DNA of 8,206 nt, taken from assembly GCA_031119515.1 (NCBI GenBank), contig JAVHXR010000079.1:1079-9284 (forward strand), in the 5' to 3' direction. How positions within the stretch are numbered: the stretch's first letter is position 1; every line of letters starts with the position of its first letter. Origin of the DNA: Propionicimonas sp. Its GTDB lineage: Bacteria; Actinomycetota; Actinomycetes; Propionibacteriales; Propionibacteriaceae. The notes under the pieces are model-generated. The model was not told where the DNA came from. It saw only the letters and a program-made list of their open reading frames with translations, and made no database searches. The translations under genes were made by a program, and so were the position numbers. Below are positions 4,990-8,206 of the stretch, in pieces.

Positions 4990-5015
4990 GTTTCCGGGCC
5001 GCGCGCGCCGGGTAC
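4990..5015 (+). promoter_or_regulatory. General-stress sigma (SigB/SigF-type) promoter of dps
   Basis: GTTT (4990-4993), a 16-base spacer, then GGGTAC (5010-5015). This matches the published actinobacterial stress-sigma consensus: GNNT-N14-16-GGGTAC/T for Streptomyces sigma-B-like factors and GGTTT-N15-17-GGGTA for mycobacterial SigF. It implies a start near 5022 and a leader of about 75 bases. Dps genes are established members of such regulons. No comparable match precedes the other genes here. Confidence 0.65.
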
Positions 5016-5096
5016 CCCCACTACCATGGAGAGGACCAGGCGGACCGCGACGAAGCCCGCGGGCCGCCGTCTCGAAGCACGAAGGAGCTGCCCACA

Positions 5097-5603
5097 ATGG
5101 CCACGAAGTCGAAGTTCACCATCCCCGGACTGGACTCCAAGACCAGTGACAAGGTGATCACCGTCCTGCAGGGCAGGCTGGGCGCCTACAACGACCTCCA
5201 GCTGACCCTCAAGCACGTGCACTGGAACGTCGTCGGCCCCAACTTCATCAGCGTCCACGAGATGATCGATCCCCAGGTCGACCAGGTCCGGCTGTACGCC
5301 GATGCCGTCGCCGAGCGGATCGCTGCGATGGGCGGCTCGCCGCTGGGCACGGTCGGGGCGATCGTCGACGCGCGGACGCTGCCCGAGTACAGCCTCACCC
5401 GCGACACGGCGATGGCGCACCTGGCTGCCCTCGACGAGGTGTACGACAAGGTCATCGCGGACAACCGCGAGGCGCTCGACGCCGTCGAGGACGACCTGAT
5501 CAGCCAGGACCTGCTGATCGGCCAGACCGGCGAGCTGGAGAAGTTCCAGTGGTTCATCCGCGCCCACCTCGAGAACGCCGGGGGCCAGATCCCCACCCAC
5601 TGA
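5097..5603 (+). CDS. dps: Dps-family DNA-binding ferritin
   Basis: Dps oxidises Fe(II) with hydrogen peroxide and stores iron in a 12-subunit shell, protecting DNA under oxidative stress and starvation. The protein has 168 residues, normal for the family. The four ferroxidase-site residues are present with exact family spacing: His42 (in KHVHWNVVGP), His54 (SVHEMID), Asp69 and Glu73 (YADAVAERI). These are contributed across the subunit interface. WNVVGPNF and LISQDLLIGQTGELEKFQW are typical family stretches. The N-terminal tail MATKSK is short with two lysines, and the C-terminus has no long basic tail, so DNA binding is possible but not assured. ATG 5097 was chosen because AAGGAG (5082-5087) sits nine bases upstream; the longer open frame has no support. 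The upstream stress-sigma promoter fits its role. Confidence 0.97.
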   Translation: MATKSKFTIPGLDSKTSDKVITVLQGRLGAYNDLQLTLKHVHWNVVGPNFISVHEMIDPQVDQVRLYADAVAERIAAMGGSPLGTVGAIVDARTLPEYSLTRDTAMAHLAALDEVYDKVIADNREALDAVEDDLISQDLLIGQTGELEKFQWFIRAHLENAGGQIPTH

Positions 5604-5706
5604 CCTGCCGGATCGCGGGACGCCGGCCCAGGTCGGACGCCTCGTCGGCTCCATGCCGCCACGCACGAGGTGACCTGCCGCTTGGGCGGCCGGGCATCCT
5701 TGCAGC

Positions 5707-5712
5707 AGGAGG
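5707..5712 (+). promoter_or_regulatory. Perfect Shine-Dalgarno AGGAGG placing the DUF456 start at an ATC codon
   Basis: AGGAGG followed by six bases (TGCACC) and ATC 5719-5721 is ideal initiation spacing. No ATG, GTG or TTG exists in this frame between the upstream stop (TGA 5671-5673) and ATG 5875. The only canonical start close to the site, GTG 5712-5714, overlaps the Shine-Dalgarno and is in the wrong frame. Confidence 0.65.
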
Positions 5713-5718
5713 TGCACC

Positions 5719-6201
5719 ATCGACATCGCAACGACCCTGATCGGGCTCGCCATCGTAGTCGGCCTGCTCGGCATCATCGTCCCCGTCCTGCCCGGCTCGA
5801 TCCTGATCGGTCTCGCCGGGCTGGTCTGGGCGATCCTGCACCAGACCCCGGCCGCCTGGGCGGTCTTCGCCGGGATGGCGGTGCTGCTGGCGATCGGGAC
5901 GGTGAGCACCTACGTCCTGACCACCCGCCGGACCCAGGGCGCCGGCGTCCCGCTGCGCTCCCAGGTCGGCGGCGTGGCCGCCGGCATCGTGGGCTTCTTC
6001 GTCATCCCCGTCGTCGGGGTCCTGCTGTTCTTCCCGCTCGGCCTGTTCGCGATGGAGTGGCTGCGGCTGCGCGACCCGGTGCACGCCTGGCGCTCGGCCT
6101 GGATCGCGCTGAAGGCCATGCTGGTCGGGATGGGGATCGAGTTCTCCGCCGCGCTGGCCGCCGCCGTGCTGTGGGGCGTCGGCAACGCCCTCTGGGTGTA
6201 G
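5719..6201 (+). CDS. DUF456 membrane protein with apparent ATC start codon
   Basis: With initiation at ATC 5719 the product has 160 residues, the usual DUF456 length, and starts M-DIATTLIGLAIVVGL. Family features: a first hydrophobic segment followed by GIIVPVLPGSILIGLAGL (residues about 18-35), a second and third helix to about 67, a short polar link TRRTQGAGVPLRSQ, the Gly/Pro-rich block GGVAAGIVGFFVIPVVG (about 84-100), an amphipathic DPVHAWRSAWIALKAM stretch, and a last helix to about 157. It is an integral inner-membrane protein of unknown function. Starting at the first canonical codon (ATG 5875, residue 53) would delete the conserved VPVLPG block and two helices. So either AUC is used, the start codon mutated, or one base was misread (ATG to ATC). 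It follows dps by 115 bp. Confidence 0.85.
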   Translation: MDIATTLIGLAIVVGLLGIIVPVLPGSILIGLAGLVWAILHQTPAAWAVFAGMAVLLAIGTVSTYVLTTRRTQGAGVPLRSQVGGVAAGIVGFFVIPVVGVLLFFPLGLFAMEWLRLRDPVHAWRSAWIALKAMLVGMGIEFSAALAAAVLWGVGNALWV

Positions 6202-6232
6202 CCGCTCCCTCCCGAGCCTGACCGCGCGCCCC

Positions 6233-6245
6233 CGGGATGATCCCG
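6233..6245. repeat. Inverted repeat containing the proposed start codon of the monooxygenase
   Basis: CGGGAT-G-ATCCCG is a perfect 13-bp inverted repeat; the ATG is 6237-6239. It could bind a regulator. As RNA it would hide this ATG in a stem, one reason to consider the GTG at 6270 as the true start. Confidence 0.4.
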
Positions 6246-7376
6246 AGCCCCGCCGCGGTTGTCAGCGGTGTGAACCGCCACCGCCCGATCGAGGTCGACG
6301 TCGTCGTGATCGGTGCCGGGCAGGCCGGTCTCTCGGCCGGCCACCACCTGCGGCGGCGAGGCTTCCGTCCGTCCGGCGAACCCGGGGACGCCACCGGCAG
6401 CTTCGTCGTGCTCGACGCCAACCCCGGCCCCGGCGGCGCCTGGCAGCACCGCTGGCGCTCGCTGCGGATGGCGACCGTGAACGGCATCTACGACCTGCCC
6501 GGGATGCCTCAACCGGCGCTCGACCCGGCCAGCCCGAGTGCCGAGGCGCTGCCGCCGTACTTCGCCGCCTTCGAGTCGGCCAACGACCTGCGGGTCCACC
6601 GTCCGGTCAGCGTCGGTGCGGTCCGGCGCCAGGACGCCGACCCGGCCGGGCGGCTCCTGGTGGAGACCGACGCAGCGGACTGGGCGGCGCGCTGGGTGGT
6701 CAACGCCACCGGGACCTGGACGAACCCGCACCTGCCCGCCTACCCGGGCGCGGAGATGTTCGCGGGCCGCCAGCTCCACGTCCACGACTACGTGGCAGCC
6801 GAGGAGTTCGCCCTGCAGCGGGTGGTGGTGGTCGGCGGCGGCATCTCCGCCGTGCAGCTGCTGAACGAGATCTCGCGGGTCGCCGACACCTTCTGGGTCA
6901 CCCGGCGCGAGCCCGTGTGGGAGGACGGCGAGTTCGACGAGGGCCGCCGGATGGCGGCCATCGACGGCGTCGTCGAGCGGGCCCGGCAGGGGCTGGCACC
7001 GGTGTCGATCGTCTCCGCGACCGGCATGTACTGGACGCCGTGGGCGCGCGAGGCCCGCGACCGCGGCGTCCTGGTGCGGCACCCGATGTTCACCGCGATC
7101 GAGCCGACCGGGGTGCGGATGCCTGACGGCAGCCTGGTCGAGGCCGACGTGATCCTGTGGGCGACCGGGTTCGACCCGGCGATCGGCCACCTGGACCCGC
7201 TCGGGTTGCGGACCGCCGCCGGCGGGATCCGGGTCGAGCGCGGCCGGGCGATCGACGAGCCGCGGCTGTTCCTGATCGGGTACGGCCCCTCCCAGTCGAC
7301 GGTCGGGGCCAACCGGGCCGGACGTGATGCCGTCCGGGCGATCGTGGCCGACCTGCGCCCCGTCCCCTCGCCCTGA
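6237..7376 (+). CDS. FMO/CzcO-like flavin-dependent monooxygenase
   Basis: This is a 379-residue class B flavoprotein monooxygenase-like enzyme (COG2072), expected to use FAD and NADPH to oxygenate a small substrate, which is unknown. The FAD Rossmann motif VVVIGAGQAGLSAG is at about 22-35. GPGGAWQHRWRSL (64-76) follows the second strand. The FMO signature FxGxxxHxxxY is present as FAGRQLHVHDY (175-185). The NADPH-site glycine motif is VVVVGGGISA (196-205), and the distal WATGF motif is at 308-312. There is an insert of about 12 residues (around 44-55, SGEPGDATG) between the first helix and the second strand of the FAD domain. The ATG at 6237 has no Shine-Dalgarno and lies in an inverted repeat; GTG 6270 (codon 12) is a good alternative. 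It starts 35 bp after the DUF456 stop, so they may share a transcript. Confidence 0.9.
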   Translation: MIPSPAAVVSGVNRHRPIEVDVVVIGAGQAGLSAGHHLRRRGFRPSGEPGDATGSFVVLDANPGPGGAWQHRWRSLRMATVNGIYDLPGMPQPALDPASPSAEALPPYFAAFESANDLRVHRPVSVGAVRRQDADPAGRLLVETDAADWAARWVVNATGTWTNPHLPAYPGAEMFAGRQLHVHDYVAAEEFALQRVVVVGGGISAVQLLNEISRVADTFWVTRREPVWEDGEFDEGRRMAAIDGVVERARQGLAPVSIVSATGMYWTPWAREARDRGVLVRHPMFTAIEPTGVRMPDGSLVEADVILWATGFDPAIGHLDPLGLRTAAGGIRVERGRAIDEPRLFLIGYGPSQSTVGANRAGRDAVRAIVADLRPVPSP

Positions 7377-7400
7377 CCGCCCGGTGTCAGCCGGGGGCGG

Positions 7401-7406
7401 TAGCGT
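7401..7406 (+). promoter_or_regulatory. Possible -10 element (TAGCGT) for the VOC-family gene
   Basis: TAGCGT fits TANNNT and lies 22 bases before the ATG, with a strong Shine-Dalgarno (AAGGGAG, 7416-7422) six bases before the start. The implied leader is about 16 bases. No clear -35 is visible, and the upstream side is only 24 bp from the monooxygenase stop. Confidence 0.35.
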
Positions 7407-7428
7407 CCGGGACGGAAGGGAGTTCGGA

Positions 7429-7839
7429 ATGGAACCTCGGATCAGCGCCGTGACGCTCGGCGTCGCCGACCTCGACCGGTCGGTAGCGTTCTACCGCGGC
7501 CTGGGACTGCAACCGGAGCAGGTGGTCGGGACACAGGTGGCGTTCTTCCAGTTCAACGGCTTCGTGCTGTGCCTGTACGCCGACCTGGCCGCCGATGCCG
7601 GCATCCCGGCCCGCGGGGCAGGGTTGACGTCGCTGGCCTACAACGTCCGGGCTCCGGGCGACATCGACGCCGTCCTGGCCGCGGCCGAGGCCGCGGGCGG
7701 CAGCGTCCTGCGGCCCACCCACGACACCGACTGGGGCGGTCGGTCGAGCTACTTCGCCGACCCCGACGGCCATCTGTGGGAGGTGGCCTGGAACCCGTCC
7801 TGGCCGATCGACGCCGAGGGCCGCACCAGTCTCGGCTGA
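7429..7839 (+). CDS. VOC-superfamily (glyoxalase/bleomycin-resistance fold) protein
   Basis: This 136-residue protein has two beta-alpha-beta-beta-beta modules. The first begins ISAVTLGVADLDRSVAFYRG (residues 5-24), the classic VOC opening, with VAFFQFNGFVLCLY (37-50) as its later strands. The second begins LTSLAYNVRAPGDIDAVLAA (66-85) and ends SSYFADPDGHLWEVAWNP (106-123), where DPDGHxWE is the family signature. Glu118 could be a metal ligand, but the usual first-strand His is replaced by Val/Thr, so classical glyoxalase I activity is unlikely. Members of this subgroup include dioxygenase-like and drug-binding proteins; the substrate cannot be told. The ATG is fixed by the Shine-Dalgarno AAGGGAG. 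It lies 52 bp after the monooxygenase gene on the same strand and is convergent with the propeller gene, 15 bp away. Confidence 0.92.
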   Translation: MEPRISAVTLGVADLDRSVAFYRGLGLQPEQVVGTQVAFFQFNGFVLCLYADLAADAGIPARGAGLTSLAYNVRAPGDIDAVLAAAEAAGGSVLRPTHDTDWGGRSSYFADPDGHLWEVAWNPSWPIDAEGRTSLG

Positions 7840-7854
7840 GCCCTCCCGCCCCGG

Positions 7855-8206
7855 CTAGCGGTGGGGCCGCTCCGGGCTCCAGTCCAGCCCGCGGGGGGCG
7901 AGCCCCGGCAGTTCGGCGAGAACGCTCAGCCCCGTGCCGTCCGCCCGCACCCGCACGAGCCGCGGCGCGCCGGCCCCCGCCTCGCCGAACGCCAGCCAGT
8001 CGCCGTCCGGCGACCAGGTCGGGGAGTATGCCTCCCGCCCGGCGGGACGATCGGTGAGCCGCCGCGGCGGCCCGCCGTCGGCGCCGACCAGCCAGAGGTT
8101 CCGGGCCGCGCCCGGCGGCGCTGCGGTGTAGGCGAGCGTCGAGCCGTCCGGCGACCAGTCGATGTCGAGGCCGACGTTCGCAGCGAACTCGACCAGCACC
8201 CTGGTC
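7855..8206 (-). CDS. PD40/TolB-like beta-propeller protein, C-terminal part
   Basis: These are the last 116 residues of a protein whose start lies beyond the right edge. It shows PD40 (WD40-like) repeats. One is DIDWSPDGSTLAYTA followed by NLWLVGADGGPPRRLT; the next is SPTWSPDGDWLAFGE followed by RLVRVRADGTGLSVL. The final blade begins RGLDWSPE and stops after a few residues, as when the last blade is completed by N-terminal strands. Such repeats occur in TolB, in prolyl oligopeptidase/dipeptidyl peptidase propellers and in secreted actinobacterial proteins. Because the chain ends in the propeller, an attached C-terminal peptidase domain is excluded; an N-terminal domain cannot be. Its partners and substrate are unknown. 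Confidence 0.85.
   Translation of the reverse strand, partial: TRVLVEFAANVGLDIDWSPDGSTLAYTAAPPGAARNLWLVGADGGPPRRLTDRPAGREAYSPTWSPDGDWLAFGEAGAGAPRLVRVRADGTGLSVLAELPGLAPRGLDWSPERPHR

Noticed and set aside
5601..5680. TGACCTGCCG repeated at 5601-5610 and 5671-5680 as a functional repeat
   Set aside because: It is only 10 bp in GC-rich DNA, with one copy spanning the dps stop codon; chance is sufficient.

Overview
The window is chromosomal DNA of a very GC-rich bacterium, almost certainly a member of the Actinomycetota. The evidence is strong G/C preference at third codon positions, GTG starts, cobU and metallopeptidase starts that look leaderless, and a general-stress sigma promoter of the GTTT-N16-GGGTAC type in front of dps. 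I cannot name a genus. Base composition looks uniform. I see no insertion sequence, phage gene, CRISPR array, tRNA or rRNA.

Layout, left to right. (1) 1-391, minus: 5' part of a membrane-anchored SAF-domain (CpaB/RcpC-like) protein, cut by the window edge. (2) 648-1046, minus: unrecognised 132-residue Ala-rich protein with a basic/Trp tail. (3) 1268-2353, minus: COG4307-type zinc-ribbon/HEVGH metallopeptidase. (4) 2422-4348: a tetrapyrrole block with cobU (plus), cobS (minus, convergent with cobU) and a compact stand-alone siroheme-synthase N-domain protein (plus, divergent from cobS). (5) 4349-4701: a 353-bp gene-poor stretch with two pairs of short direct repeats. (6) 4702-4884, minus: a YegP/DUF1508 small protein, divergent from dps (5097-5603, plus). 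(7) 5719-6201, plus: a DUF456 membrane protein with a perfect Shine-Dalgarno but no ATG/GTG/TTG at its expected start; the codon there is ATC. (8) 6237-7376, plus: an FMO/CzcO-like flavin monooxygenase. (9) 7429-7839, plus: a VOC/glyoxalase-fold protein. (10) 7855-8206, minus: C-terminal end of a PD40/TolB-like beta-propeller protein.

Functional links. CobU and CobS carry out the two steps of nucleotide-loop assembly that convert adenosylcobinamide to adenosylcobalamin (or its phosphate). The precorrin-2 dehydrogenase-like protein beside them belongs to the same tetrapyrrole theme (siroheme or early corrin). Dps and YegP, divergently transcribed from a 212-bp region, suggest a small stress-response locus, and the sigma-B/F-type promoter before dps supports this. 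The other genes look like ordinary housekeeping or accessory genes with no visible shared pathway.

I found no convincing new multi-gene system. The most useful observations are the apparent AUC start of the DUF456 gene, the stress promoter of dps, the back-to-back leaderless pair at 2351-2424, the candidate leader peptide overlapping the cobS start, and the operator-like repeats before the small unknown gene at 648-1046.
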